Below, piece by piece: positions 1 to 9,019 of a stretch of DNA of 64,000 bases (its first letter is position 1; each line of letters begins with the position of its first letter). The position numbers and the translations under genes are program-made. Source of the DNA: Henriciella marina DSM 19595 (GTDB lineage: Bacteria; Pseudomonadota; Alphaproteobacteria; Caulobacterales; Hyphomonadaceae). The DNA lies in NCBI RefSeq assembly GCF_000376805.1, contig NZ_AQXT01000002.1, positions 1,178,001 to 1,242,000 on the forward strand. Reading direction: 5' to 3'. The notes beneath the pieces were generated by a model. The model was given only the letters and a program-made list of their open reading frames with translations. It made no database searches and was not told the DNA's origin.

Positions 1-441
1 CTTGGGCTTGCCGATGTCCATCAGGCCGAAATACGCCGTCATCCCGGTCATCCCGATAGGGCCCATGAACGCGGTCAGTGGCACGCCCGGCAGGTCAGGC
101 AGCTTGTTGACCTCAGCGCCTGGCTTCACCTGGTAAAGCGACCACTGGCCGAGACCCGTATTCACGACATCGCCAGCCTCAAGCCCATCGAAACGGCTTT
201 CTTCAACGACGGAAATGCCACCTCCGCGCATGGGATCGCCGATGCCAACCGGCGGCATGTACTGTTCGCGGTCCGACATCCAGATCCGGTTCGTCGGATC
301 CAGCGACAGATAGATGGTACGCAGGCAGACCTCGCCCTCTTTCAACGCAGGAACCGGGTTTTCGACCAGATCAAGGTCGCTTTCCGAAACGTCTCCAACT
401 GGTCGCTTTTTCAGGATCCAGGTCTTGTTCATTCGTGCCAT
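1..441 (-). CDS. NADP-dependent oxidoreductase, MDR family (partial, C-terminus outside window)
   Basis: The first 147 residues of a medium-chain dehydrogenase/reductase of the curcumin reductase/leukotriene B4 dehydrogenase type, which reduce the double bond of enones with NADPH in the cytoplasm. Readable features are the N-terminal 'LKKRPVG' and 'LDPTNRIWM' segments and the 'AFMGPIGMTGMTAYFGLMDIG' region that precedes the nucleotide-binding domain (written here only as a family landmark around residues 122-143). Start chosen at 441 because GGAGG lies 8 nt upstream. Family members are about 335 residues, so more than half, including the Rossmann domain, is beyond the window edge. The physiological substrate cannot be told from this part. 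Confidence 0.85.
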   Translation of the reverse strand, partial: MARMNKTWILKKRPVGDVSESDLDLVENPVPALKEGEVCLRTIYLSLDPTNRIWMSDREQYMPPVGIGDPMRGGGISVVEESRFDGLEAGDVVNTGLGQWSLYQVKPGAEVNKLPDLPGVPLTAFMGPIGMTGMTAYFGLMDIGKPK

Positions 442-567
442 TTCAAGCTCCTCCCGCTCAAACAGACGCCGCGCGCATTTTACTGGCGCAGCCGATCTGC
501 AGGTTGAAGCGCACAAACCGGTCCAGGATCAATGCTGACCTCACGGGAAGCTGCCCGCGCGAACGGC

Positions 568-1488
568 TCAGTTTGTGGGGCCGGTCACCAACTCGATCGG
601 AATGTCGTAGTGGCGCGCGCAGAACTGGCAGTCGATGCCGAGCGTGCCATCGCCTTCCGCCATTTCCAGCAGCGACTCGTCCGGCATCCCTGACAGGGTC
701 TGGCGCAGCCTTTCTTCATTACAGGTGCAGGCGTCATCGACAGGCTCAGGCGACTGCATGCGCACCCCGCCCTCATGGAACAGCCTGAACAGGAGGTCCT
801 GCGCAGACAGTTCTTCCGAGCAGAGCTCGTCTGGTTCCAGCGTGGCAAAAAGGGCTTTCGCCTCACGCCAGCCATCTTCGGTGTCGCCGCGCAGATCATC
901 GCCCGCCATCTTCTGGATCATCATGCCGCCTGCATGCCAGTCGCCTGCCGCATCGCGCCGGACAGCCAGCGCCAGACAGGTCTTCACCTGCTGCGACTGG
1001 CGGAAATAGTCTTCTGCGCATTCAGCCAGAGACCCTTTGTTCAGCGGCACAATGCCCTGATAGGGCTGCACCCTTGTGTCATCCTGAATGATGATGAGCG
1101 CCAGCGCGCCCTGCGGCCCGAAGAGCTGCGGCATATGGGGCTTGGCGCCCTTGTTGACCTTCTCCAGATAGGCCCAGCGTTCGGGTTCGAATTTCGAATA
1201 GGCCCGCACACCGCCATCGGTTCGGTATTCACCGACCAGCATCGAGACCGGTCCATCGCCTTCGGCCTGCGCCAGGATGCGGCCCTCAAACTTCATCGCG
1301 GACCCGACCAGCGTCGACAGCAGAAGCGCTTCGCCAAGGATTTCTCCAAGATGGTCTGGATAGGCATGGCGCTGCAGGATCGGCGAGAGCGATCTTGGTC
1401 CCATACGCACAATACGGCCCGTGATTGGCAATTTGTCCGACGTGAAGCCAGCGATGAAGTCGTCCGGATTAGATGACAGTGAGCTCAC
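568..1488 (-). CDS. hslO: Redox-regulated molecular chaperone Hsp33
   Basis: Cytosolic holdase that is switched on by oxidation: four cysteines bind zinc when reduced and form disulfides under oxidative and unfolding stress. The C-terminal zinc module is intact, with CTC at residues 254-256 and CQFC at 287-290. The N-terminal domain shows the alphaproteobacterial 'NPDDFIAGFT' opening and the 'HAYPDHLGEILGEALLL' helix. I chose the GTG at 1488 (306 residues, AGAGGA 8 nt upstream, normal family length) over an ATG at 1548 that would add 20 untypical residues. In many alphaproteobacteria I recall it following argD-argF directly; here it stands 16 kb from argF. Confidence 0.93.
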   Translation of the reverse strand: MSSLSSNPDDFIAGFTSDKLPITGRIVRMGPRSLSPILQRHAYPDHLGEILGEALLLSTLVGSAMKFEGRILAQAEGDGPVSMLVGEYRTDGGVRAYSKFEPERWAYLEKVNKGAKPHMPQLFGPQGALALIIIQDDTRVQPYQGIVPLNKGSLAECAEDYFRQSQQVKTCLALAVRRDAAGDWHAGGMMIQKMAGDDLRGDTEDGWREAKALFATLEPDELCSEELSAQDLLFRLFHEGGVRMQSPEPVDDACTCNEERLRQTLSGMPDESLLEMAEGDGTLGIDCQFCARHYDIPIELVTGPTN

Positions 1489-1687
1489 TGAATTTTCCTC
1501 TGGGCTGCTGCTGCGCCACCATGTGGCGGCGGCCATGGCGCGAGACAAGCGGCCCCCTGCAGACGCTGACGCCCTGTGCGTTCGCGTGGGCGTTGAGCGA
1601 ATAGATGAAATCTCGTCTATCTGCGAAAGCCCGATTTAAGCTCAGTTGGATAGGCCTAACCCTCGGTAGATTGACGAGGCCCCGCCC

Positions 1688-3661
1688 GTGCTGTCCAGAT
1701 TGCGCTCTTTTCTGTCGCTCGATTCAACAGAGATCGAGGTGAATCGCGCTCGCTACAACGCGCTGAGCAAGCAGGTCCCGCTGATGTACGGCATCCTGTC
1801 GATCAACGTGATCGGCCTGTCGGTGACCCATTTTGGGTCTGATGCGCCAATCCTGATGACCATGATCCTCCCTGTGGCGATGGTGGCATTCATGCTGGCG
1901 CGGACCGTGAAATACATCAGCACTGACAACAATTCGATGTCCGACGAGGAAATTGTTCGGAGCTTGCGGACAACCTTGAACCTGGTCGTGCCGATAGGCG
2001 CGCTGTTCGGCGTCTGGGGCATCCTGTTTCTGCCCTATGGCGACGCTGGCCAAAACGCACAGGCGATCTTCTTCAACGCCGTTTCAGTATCTGCTTGCGC
2101 TTTCTGTCTCGCGCATCTTCGCCAGGCGGCGATACTCGTACTTGTAACCGTCACACCGCTCACCTGCGTCGTTCTGATCCTTGAAGGGTCACTGGCCTAC
2201 ACCTCTCTTGCCTTGAACCTTGTCCTGGTCTCGGTGGTTCTCAGCTACATCCTGATCAATATCGAGCGAGACTTCGTTCAGATGATCAACCAGAAGACAG
2301 AGCAACGCGAGCACCAGAAGAAGCTTCAGGCCCTCTATGAGGAAAATCACCGCCTCGCGAACACTGACAGCCTGACCTCGCTCCCGAACCGGCGGCAGTT
2401 CCTGTCCAAAATCGATGACCTCGTTGATCAATGCGGGAAGGAAAAGTCCAGCTTCGTGGTCGCATTGCTTGATCTTGATGGGTTCAAGGCCATCAATGAC
2501 GTGTTCGGCCACCCGGCCGGGGACGCGGTACTCATTGAAACATCGGCACGTCTGACCAGTGTCCTTGAGGGAAGGGACGTCACCGTGGCCCGTCTGGCGG
2601 GCGATGAGTTCGGCCTCCTGATGCGTAGACCCGGCAGCGACGAAGAAGTTATCTGGCTCGCCCGCAAGGCTTGCGAAGCCCTTCGCGAACCTTTCTCCTT
2701 CGATGAGGGCACCGCGAACCTCTCTGCAACGATTGGCCTGGCCCGTTTTCCAGACAGCGCTGAAACTCGTAGCCATCTCTTCGACCGGGCCGACTACGCC
2801 CTCTATTTTGCAAAGCAGCATCAGAAGTCTGAACCGGTTTTCTTCTCACAGGACCATGAACGGCTGGTCTTTGAGACCAGTGCGCTCGAACACGCGCTGC
2901 GCCACGCGGATCTGGAAACAGAAATGTCGGTGGAATTCCAGCCTTCGCTCGACCTCAAGGCGGGGCATACATGCGGCCTCGAAGCCCTCGCGCGATGGTA
3001 TTCGCCGACGCTCGGTCATGTCCGGCCGGATCGCTTCATTGATATCGCAGAGAATACAGGCGTCATCGGGCGGCTGACGGAAGTGCTTTTCCGCAAGGCC
3101 ATCCGCGAAGCCTGCCTCTGGCCAGACCATCTGACGCTCAGCTTCAATCTGTCTGCCGTCAGCCTGAACACGCCACGAGCCGTCACCCGCCTGCTTTCAA
3201 TGGCCGAACAGTTCGGCTTTCCGTTCAACCGGCTGATCTTCGAGATTACCGAGTCGGCCGTTCTGAAAGACTTCGAGAGCGCGCTTGAAGTGCTCGAAGA
3301 AATCAAGGCTGCCGGCGCCCGCATCGCCATTGATGATTTTGGCACCGGCTTCTCAAGCCTGGCTTATGTGCACCGTCTGCCGATCGACGCGCTCAAGGTC
3401 GACCGCAGCTTCGTGCGCGATCTCCCACAAAGCGAGAAGAGCACGAACGTGCTTCGCTCCATCCTCGACCTTTGCGAGAATATGAGCCTCAATTGCGTTG
3501 TTGAAGGCGTTGAGACCCAGGAACAGTTCGACCTCATCAGCGATCTCGGTGCCAGCCAGATACAGGGCTATTACTACAGCAAGCCTCTCTCGGCTGGAGA
3601 CGCCCATATGGTTCTCCAGATCGAGTTTGAATCAATCATGCTGCACCGCGCCGCAAGCTGA
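1688..3661 (+). CDS. Membrane-bound GGDEF-EAL cyclic-di-GMP protein
   Basis: Makes and/or breaks cyclic di-GMP, the second messenger for the switch between motile and sessile life. Residues ~30-200 hold about six hydrophobic segments, followed by a short linker coiled coil (~205-225). The GGDEF domain (~228-385) starts at 'TDSLTSLPNRR' and has AGDEF at 304-308, so the first glycine is replaced by alanine. The EAL domain (~405-650) starts at GLEAL 430-434 and keeps 'ITES', 'DDFGTGFSS', 'KVDRSF' and 'VVEGVET', all the usual metal and catalytic positions. Phosphodiesterase activity is therefore likely; the cyclase may be weak or GTP-sensing. Start is GTG. It ends 2 bp from the stop of the convergent hydrolase gene. 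Confidence 0.9.
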   Translation: MLSRLRSFLSLDSTEIEVNRARYNALSKQVPLMYGILSINVIGLSVTHFGSDAPILMTMILPVAMVAFMLARTVKYISTDNNSMSDEEIVRSLRTTLNLVVPIGALFGVWGILFLPYGDAGQNAQAIFFNAVSVSACAFCLAHLRQAAILVLVTVTPLTCVVLILEGSLAYTSLALNLVLVSVVLSYILINIERDFVQMINQKTEQREHQKKLQALYEENHRLANTDSLTSLPNRRQFLSKIDDLVDQCGKEKSSFVVALLDLDGFKAINDVFGHPAGDAVLIETSARLTSVLEGRDVTVARLAGDEFGLLMRRPGSDEEVIWLARKACEALREPFSFDEGTANLSATIGLARFPDSAETRSHLFDRADYALYFAKQHQKSEPVFFSQDHERLVFETSALEHALRHADLETEMSVEFQPSLDLKAGHTCGLEALARWYSPTLGHVRPDRFIDIAENTGVIGRLTEVLFRKAIREACLWPDHLTLSFNLSAVSLNTPRAVTRLLSMAEQFGFPFNRLIFEITESAVLKDFESALEVLEEIKAAGARIAIDDFGTGFSSLAYVHRLPIDALKVDRSFVRDLPQSEKSTNVLRSILDLCENMSLNCVVEGVETQEQFDLISDLGASQIQGYYYSKPLSAGDAHMVLQIEFESIMLHRAAS

Positions 3662-3663
3662 TC

Positions 3664-4866
3664 TTACCGGACCCAGGCCCCTGGCGCGTTGGTCCGGTAA
3701 CCGAGCGCGCGGTACGCGGCATCGATGAGGGATTGCCCCCTCTCATTCATCAGCAACCCCTGCCCCATCTGTGACATCGTATAGCTGAACGCCAGACCGC
3801 ATTCAGGGTCGGCGAAACCAATATGACCGCCCGCCCCGACATGACCGAATGCGTCGCGCCCGATAATCGCAGACTGGGCCTGAGCGCCTTCCAGACCGCG
3901 ATTGTCCATCGATTTCATGAAGCCCGATGCAAACCGCGTCGGCACCAGCAAGGTCGCATCGCGCTGGGTCGCTGTCGACACCATCGACATCGCTGCCACC
4001 CTGTCCTTTGAAACCAGTGAGCCATCGTTGACCGCTAGCGGCGTATACATCGCAACCTGCCCACGAGCGTTGGAGATGCCGCCTGCCCCGCCGATCTCAG
4101 CCCGGTGGGCATCCGCGTCATTGGCGCCCCATCCGCCATTATTGGCAAAGGACAGCGCCTGGATTGAGGTTGGATCTCCCATGAGAAGTCCGGCGAAATC
4201 AGACAGCTGGTCGCCCTTCTGCGGTATATAAGGAAGGATGGCTGCCATATGTGGCTCCACCCCATCCGGTAGCCCGATCCAGAAATCCGCTCCCGTCGGC
4301 CCGGCGACCTCATCGGCGAAGAACTGGCCCAGCGACTTGCCTGAAACCCGGCGGACAAGCTCACCGACCGTCCAGCCAAAATTGACCATGTGATAGCCAT
4401 TGCGGGTGCCCGGCTCCCACCAGGCCGGCTCATCTTCCATCCGCTTGATCATGTAATCCCAGTCCAGGAACCCGCCGGGCTTCACCGGCTCGCGCAGGGC
4501 CGGGATGGCGCTCTCATGGTTTAGCATCATCTGGACCGTGGTCTTCTCCTTGCCGTTCTTGGCGAATTCCGGCCAGTATTTCGAGACCGGCGCCTGAAGC
4601 TCCAGCTCGCCGCGGTCGATCAGGATATGCGCTGAGATCGCCGTCGCGGCCTTTGTACAGGAAAAGATGATGGAGACGGTGTCCTCGCGCCACGGGTCCT
4701 GCGTTTTCACATCGGCGACACCGCCCCAGAGGTCGACCAGCCTTTCACCGCCGACACTCAGGCAAACCGACGCGCCCTTCTCGCCGCGCTCTTTGAAATT
4801 GCGCTCGAACTCCTCGCGCAGCTCAGCAAATTTCGGCTCGCAATGGCCCTGAACCTGTCCAGACAT
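3664..4866 (-). CDS. Serine hydrolase, beta-lactamase/esterase EstB-like family
   Basis: A 400-residue class C beta-lactamase-fold hydrolase; members of this subgroup are mostly esterases or peptidases rather than antibiotic-degrading enzymes. The nucleophile motif SxxK is visible as 'SCTK' near residue 70, in the context 'IFSCTKAAT'. The second motif is of the form 'YHMVNFGWTVGELVRR', as in EstB-like proteins, and a 'HVGAGGHIGFADPE' segment near residue 345 stands at the KTG-box position. No signal peptide is seen, so it is probably cytoplasmic. GGAGG lies 11 nt before the ATG. Its substrate is unknown. Confidence 0.82.
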   Translation of the reverse strand: MSGQVQGHCEPKFAELREEFERNFKERGEKGASVCLSVGGERLVDLWGGVADVKTQDPWREDTVSIIFSCTKAATAISAHILIDRGELELQAPVSKYWPEFAKNGKEKTTVQMMLNHESAIPALREPVKPGGFLDWDYMIKRMEDEPAWWEPGTRNGYHMVNFGWTVGELVRRVSGKSLGQFFADEVAGPTGADFWIGLPDGVEPHMAAILPYIPQKGDQLSDFAGLLMGDPTSIQALSFANNGGWGANDADAHRAEIGGAGGISNARGQVAMYTPLAVNDGSLVSKDRVAAMSMVSTATQRDATLLVPTRFASGFMKSMDNRGLEGAQAQSAIIGRDAFGHVGAGGHIGFADPECGLAFSYTMSQMGQGLLMNERGQSLIDAAYRALGYRTNAPGAWVR

Positions 4867-4950
4867 GATGCTCGTTCCTCCCTGCCGTTTTGAGGCGGAT
4901 ATGAAACGAGCGACCTCGCCTTATCAAGCAGAGAGATTTCTGACGTCGGG

Positions 4951-5553
4951 TTAGCGGAAGAAGACAAGATAGGTGGCAAAGCCGGCAAACAGCAGAAGCC
5001 CGCCGATAAAGATCTCGACATCGTACTTCTTGAGAAGGTCCTCGGCACGTTGGCCGACGATCATGACCAGAAGCGCAATGACGAGAAACCGGATCGAACG
5101 TGACGCCGTTACCGCAACGGTGAAGAGCAGCACTGAAAAGCCTGCAGCACCCGCAGCGGCGACGCCGATCTGGAAGGGAAACGGCGTTACGCCGATCATG
5201 AACAGCGTCGTGAAACCATTATTGTTCAGCTTCTGGAGCGTCGCATCATAGGTCTCCTGAGCGCCAAAGAACGAGATCATCGGTTGCATCAGATCGTCGG
5301 CCAGAACCGCCCCAAGCCAGTAGATCAGCAGACCGCCAAGCACATTTCCAAGCAGCAAGGCCAGAGCGACAAGCCAGGCCTGCTTGCGCCTCATAACCAT
5401 CATCGGAATGTAGACAGGCTCCATCGGCACAAGGACGAAACTGCCCTCCAGAAAGCCCACAAGTATGGCAATCGGATAATAGAGCGGGCCCTTGGCCCAC
5501 GACTTGATACGCCCCCTGAGCGATTGTGACTGATCGTCGGTTCTGGCTGACAT
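4951..5553 (-). CDS. YqaA/DedA (VTT-domain) family membrane protein
   Basis: A 200-residue polytopic inner-membrane protein of the VTT/DedA superfamily, the group that includes phospholipid transporters for undecaprenyl phosphate and related lipids. Readable landmarks are 'GFLEGSFVLVPMEPVYIPMM' (residues 34-53), the re-entrant loop with 'GLLIYWLGA' and the second half-site 'TLFMIGVTPFPFQIGVAAAGAAG' region around 115-138. A hydrophobic C-terminal segment ends in 'FFR'. It is transcribed toward the upstream hydrolase gene with 84 bp between. Lipid substrate and exact subfamily are not resolvable by eye. Confidence 0.8.
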   Translation of the reverse strand: MSARTDDQSQSLRGRIKSWAKGPLYYPIAILVGFLEGSFVLVPMEPVYIPMMVMRRKQAWLVALALLLGNVLGGLLIYWLGAVLADDLMQPMISFFGAQETYDATLQKLNNNGFTTLFMIGVTPFPFQIGVAAAGAAGFSVLLFTVAVTASRSIRFLVIALLVMIVGQRAEDLLKKYDVEIFIGGLLLFAGFATYLVFFR

Positions 5554-5815
5554 GAGTCACAAACGAGCGATGCAACAGAGGTGTTCCGGTGCTCACTTGT
5601 CAGAAGACGGAGATCCTTCATCTGGAACCTGAAATGAACGGGTGATCAGAGCCGACAGGCCATATCAAGACCGGCCTCGATGAGCGCCCCATTAACCGCG
5701 CTGACGTGCGAGACCCTTTTAGGTTTGACAGAATGGCGCTTCGCTTGAAGCATCATTGACGCGCCCCTCCTTTGGCCTACCTGCGCTCTGACTTCACTGA
5801 GGACGATCACGACCG

Positions 5816-7126
5816 ATGGCCGAGACAACGCTGGAAAAAGCCTACGGGATGCTGACATCGGATGATGATGGCCGTGTCTGCCGGGATATTCCCGAAAGCG
5901 CCTGCAATCATCAGCCGAAGAACTTCCTGACCCATATTATCTCCCTCGGGGCGACGAAGACAGCTGACGGCCTTATCGACCCAAAGCTCGTCCTGTCCTG
6001 GCTCCTGACGCAACTCGGGGCACCCGCCGCCTTTATCGGCCTGCTCGTTCCGGTGCGGGAAGCGGGCGCCCTCCTGCCTCAACTTCTGACCGCGGCCAGC
6101 CTGAGAAAGCTCGCCCAGCGCAAATGGGCTTGGAGCGCCGGCAGCGCCGTGCAGGGCGCAAGCGCTGCAGCAATTGCGCTCTCTGCGATCTTTCTCGAAG
6201 GCGCCGCCGCGGGATACGCCATCGTTACAGCTTTGGCGGTGCTCGCCCTCGCCCGCAGCGTCTGTTCAGTCACCTATAAGGATGTTCTCGGAAAGACCGT
6301 GTCGAAGGCACGGCGCGGCACGGCCACCGGCACCGCCAGCTCTACCGCCGCTCTCTTCGTCATCATATTTGGCGTCACCCTCGCCAGCGGCTGGCTCAAT
6401 CGTATGCCTATCGTGATTGCCGGCCTCTTCGTCGCCTCCGGCCTATGGATCGCTGCGGCGCTCTTATTCTCGACGCTTGAGGAAGAACCCGGCGCGACAG
6501 AAGGCGGGGCCAACCCACTTGCAGCGGCCCGGGAGAATTTCGGCCTGCTCGCAAAGGACGCCCAGCTTCGCCGTTTCATTGCGACCCGCGGTCTTCTCAT
6601 TTCAACAGCGCTCGCCCCGCCCTTCATGGTTGCGCTTGGCGCGCCAGACGGAACCGAAAACGCATTTGGAGGCCTGGGGCTTCTGGTCATCGCATCTGCA
6701 GGCGCGGCGCTCGTCAGCTCTTACGTCTGGGGCCGCCTCGCCGACCGGTCCAGCCGCAAGGTCCTTGTCTTTTCGGCCATTGCCGCAACCATCGCACTCG
6801 CCGCAACGCTCACGCTCAATGCTCTTGGATTGCTCGAAGCGGTCTGGGCCCTGCCGGCTATGATCTTTGCGCTCATGCTCGCCTATCAGGGCGTCCGGCT
6901 CGGCCGCTCCACGCACCTTGTCGATATGGCAACCGAACAAACGCGCGCCGCCTACACCGCGCTCTCGAATACGATCATCGGCTTACTTCTGGCCCTTGGC
7001 GGCGCGTTTAGTCTGCTGGCAGAAACCGCAGGCGTCCCCGTCGTCCTTGGCGTTCTGGGGGCCATGAGTGCGCTATCGGTACTGGTCGCGCTCGGACTTG
7101 AGGAAGTGCAGGCCGAAAACGCCTAG
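5816..7126 (+). CDS. Major facilitator superfamily transporter
   Basis: A 436-residue membrane protein with about 12 hydrophobic segments in two halves separated by a charged loop ('STLEEEPGATEGGANPL', around residue 220). The unusual N-terminal ~60 residues ('EKAYGMLTSDDDGRVCRDIPE') are soluble and precede the first membrane span, which carries 'QLGAPAAFIGLLVPVREAGALLP'. This resembles uncharacterised alphaproteobacterial MFS proteins; no substrate-specific motif is evident. It ends in a 4-bp tail-to-tail overlap with the following gene on the other strand. Confidence 0.8.
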   Translation: MAETTLEKAYGMLTSDDDGRVCRDIPESACNHQPKNFLTHIISLGATKTADGLIDPKLVLSWLLTQLGAPAAFIGLLVPVREAGALLPQLLTAASLRKLAQRKWAWSAGSAVQGASAAAIALSAIFLEGAAAGYAIVTALAVLALARSVCSVTYKDVLGKTVSKARRGTATGTASSTAALFVIIFGVTLASGWLNRMPIVIAGLFVASGLWIAAALLFSTLEEEPGATEGGANPLAAARENFGLLAKDAQLRRFIATRGLLISTALAPPFMVALGAPDGTENAFGGLGLLVIASAGAALVSSYVWGRLADRSSRKVLVFSAIAATIALAATLTLNALGLLEAVWALPAMIFALMLAYQGVRLGRSTHLVDMATEQTRAAYTALSNTIIGLLLALGGAFSLLAETAGVPVVLGVLGAMSALSVLVALGLEEVQAENA

Positions 7127-8361
7127 GTAATCGCAGGCGCTATCCGGTCATCGTCATCGCCAGCGGTTTCCTCAGTGCTCTCGGCCGCCCCATCGGTCGT
7201 TTCTTCCTCCGGAATGGCATCGGGCGCGTCACAGGCATCGGTTGGTTCGTCGAGGACATCGTGCACGATTGCATTGTCGTCAGGGTCGCACTCGGTCCGC
7301 CCCTGAAGGAAGGTATCGAGCCAGGACAGCTCATTCGTGCGCTCACTAAAGGCCTTCAGGGCGATGAGCATAGGGGTCGACAGAAACATGCCGACGAAGG
7401 ACCAGAGCCAGGCCCAGAAGGCGAGCGAGAGAAAGACCGCCACCGCATTCAGCTTCAGGCGCCTGCCAACGAATACGGGCGTCATGAACTGGCCTTCGAC
7501 CGTATTGATCAGCCAGTAGACGAATGGCGGTGCCAGCGTCATCAGCAGGCTGTCAAAGGTCACCAGTGCCATGACGAACGCGAAACCGATCCCGGCAAGC
7601 GAGCCGACATAGGGGATGAAATTCAGTGCAAACGCGATCACGCCAAAGAAAACAGGGTCGGGCATTCCGAGCGCCCACATCGCAAGGGCGATGGCAACGC
7701 CCAGCGCAAGATTGATCGCAAAGATCGTCAGGAAGTATGTCGAGAGCTGGTTTTCCACCTCACGCGCAATCCCGAGCGAGACTTTCTTGCGCGAAACCGT
7801 CGGCATGACCCGGACCAGCTTTTCATAGAACATGTCGCCGGAGCCGATAAGGAAGGTCGCCAGAACAATGGCCAGCGCGGCCTGGCCGAGAACATAGGGC
7901 GTTGTTTCGGCCCACAGGCTGAAGATGCCTTCCTCGCGCACGACAACGCGTTCGGGGCCCTGATTGCCCCCCTGCATTTGCTCGATCTGCTTGCCCGCCT
8001 CGCGGACCGGCTCGAGCACACCGGATATTTCCTGAAGCCGGGTCTGTATCCGGTTCATGATCTGCGGCTCATCGCTGAGAATGGCCGCGAGCGAATTGGA
8101 GATCACATAAAGCGTCGTGAATGCCGCGAGGCAGAACACGGTCATGATGATGGCAGCGGCAAAGGCCGGCCCGATACCGAGCCGGCCCAGGAACCTGCGG
8201 ACCGGACTGAAGATCAGCGCCAGGAAAATGGCGAAGACGACCGGGATAAAGAAAGCCTGCGCAAAGGACAGCGCGCTGACCGACGCGAAAATGAAAAGGC
8301 CGATAATGGCCCAATGTGTATAGGCCGGCTCGACCTTGCCTGACAGAATACCTGTTTTCAA
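7123..8361 (-). CDS. AI-2E family transporter (PerM/TqsA-like)
   Basis: A 412-residue inner-membrane protein of the AI-2 exporter superfamily. The order of parts is typical: two to three membrane spans at residues 15-90, a long soluble/coiled segment (~95-165, 'IQTRLQEISGVLEPVREAGKQIEQM'), then five more spans containing 'FGVIAFALNFIPYVGSLAG' near 245-263 and 'EGQFMTPVFVGRRLKLNAV'. The last ~60 residues are acidic and low complexity, which is an extension on the core family. The only in-frame start close to the first span is TTG at 8361, preceded by GGGTGA; no better ATG is available. The exported molecule is unknown. Confidence 0.85.
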   Translation of the reverse strand: MKTGILSGKVEPAYTHWAIIGLFIFASVSALSFAQAFFIPVVFAIFLALIFSPVRRFLGRLGIGPAFAAAIIMTVFCLAAFTTLYVISNSLAAILSDEPQIMNRIQTRLQEISGVLEPVREAGKQIEQMQGGNQGPERVVVREEGIFSLWAETTPYVLGQAALAIVLATFLIGSGDMFYEKLVRVMPTVSRKKVSLGIAREVENQLSTYFLTIFAINLALGVAIALAMWALGMPDPVFFGVIAFALNFIPYVGSLAGIGFAFVMALVTFDSLLMTLAPPFVYWLINTVEGQFMTPVFVGRRLKLNAVAVFLSLAFWAWLWSFVGMFLSTPMLIALKAFSERTNELSWLDTFLQGRTECDPDDNAIVHDVLDEPTDACDAPDAIPEEETTDGAAESTEETAGDDDDRIAPAIT

Positions 8362-8454
8362 AGTCGCATCACCCGCCTTGCACCCGGCCCGGCCTGTCGC
8401 CTGAACCTCAACGCATAACGACCAGTCGACGCAGGCGTTCCGCCGGCGCGGCTT

Positions 8455-9009
8455 CTACTCTGCAGGCCTTGCTGCCTGTGCCTCGATTTCGACCCTCCAT
8501 CCCGGCCGGATCAGACCGGAAACCTCGACCACAGCGCGCGCTGGCTTGTTTGGCTGCTCAGGCGTTCCAAAGAATTGCGAATAGCCTTCCATGAAGCCGG
8601 CAAAGTCCAGGCGCCCCTCATTGACCTCATCGCCAACCAGATAGACGCGCATCATGACGATATCGCCGAGCGACCATCCCGCGCCTTCCATCCGCTCGCG
8701 CATGGCTTCCAGCACGCTCTCGGTCTGGCGCTTGGTGTCGCCATAAGCCGCCCGGCTATTTGGGTCGGCTTCCGGGTCGACCACCTGCGGGACAATCCCG
8801 CTAACATACATCCCTTCGATATTCCCGCTCGTCTCGACCGCCATGGAAATCGGAAAGTCAGAGCCGGGTATGGCAATACGATTGATTGTGCCCGGCGTCG
8901 TCTCCCCCGCAGGTGCAGCCCCGCCGTCCGGCGCATCACTACCGCATGCGCCGAGCAGAAGACCTGCCACCGCCGATCCGGCCAATCCAACTTTTGTCCA
9001 GCTTTTCAT
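8455..9009 (-). CDS. RidA family protein with a lipoprotein signal (exported imine deaminase candidate)
   Basis: RidA proteins hydrolyse reactive enamine/imine intermediates to ketones and ammonia. The C-terminal domain shows 'GMYVSGIVPQ', 'QTESVLEAMRERMEGAGWSLGDIVMMRVYL' (in part) and 'PARAVVEVSGL', where the Arg of PAR is the conserved catalytic arginine. Unlike the usual cytoplasmic RidA, this 184-residue protein begins with a lysine-containing hydrophobic leader ending in the lipobox LLGAC at about residue 22, then a Gly/Ala/Pro linker, predicting a lipid-anchored periplasmic or outer-membrane protein. Start at 9009 follows AGGGGA. It lies 10 bp downstream of an exported amine oxidase on the same strand and is probably co-translated with it. 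Confidence 0.85.
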   Translation of the reverse strand: MKSWTKVGLAGSAVAGLLLGACGSDAPDGGAAPAGETTPGTINRIAIPGSDFPISMAVETSGNIEGMYVSGIVPQVVDPEADPNSRAAYGDTKRQTESVLEAMRERMEGAGWSLGDIVMMRVYLVGDEVNEGRLDFAGFMEGYSQFFGTPEQPNKPARAVVEVSGLIRPGWRVEIEAQAARPAE

Positions 9010-9019
9010 CTCGCGTCCC

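Noticed and set aside
7261-8343. 360-codon plus-strand frame over the AI-2E transporter gene
   Set aside because: Arg/Glu/Gln-rich antisense translation of a membrane protein, no domain.
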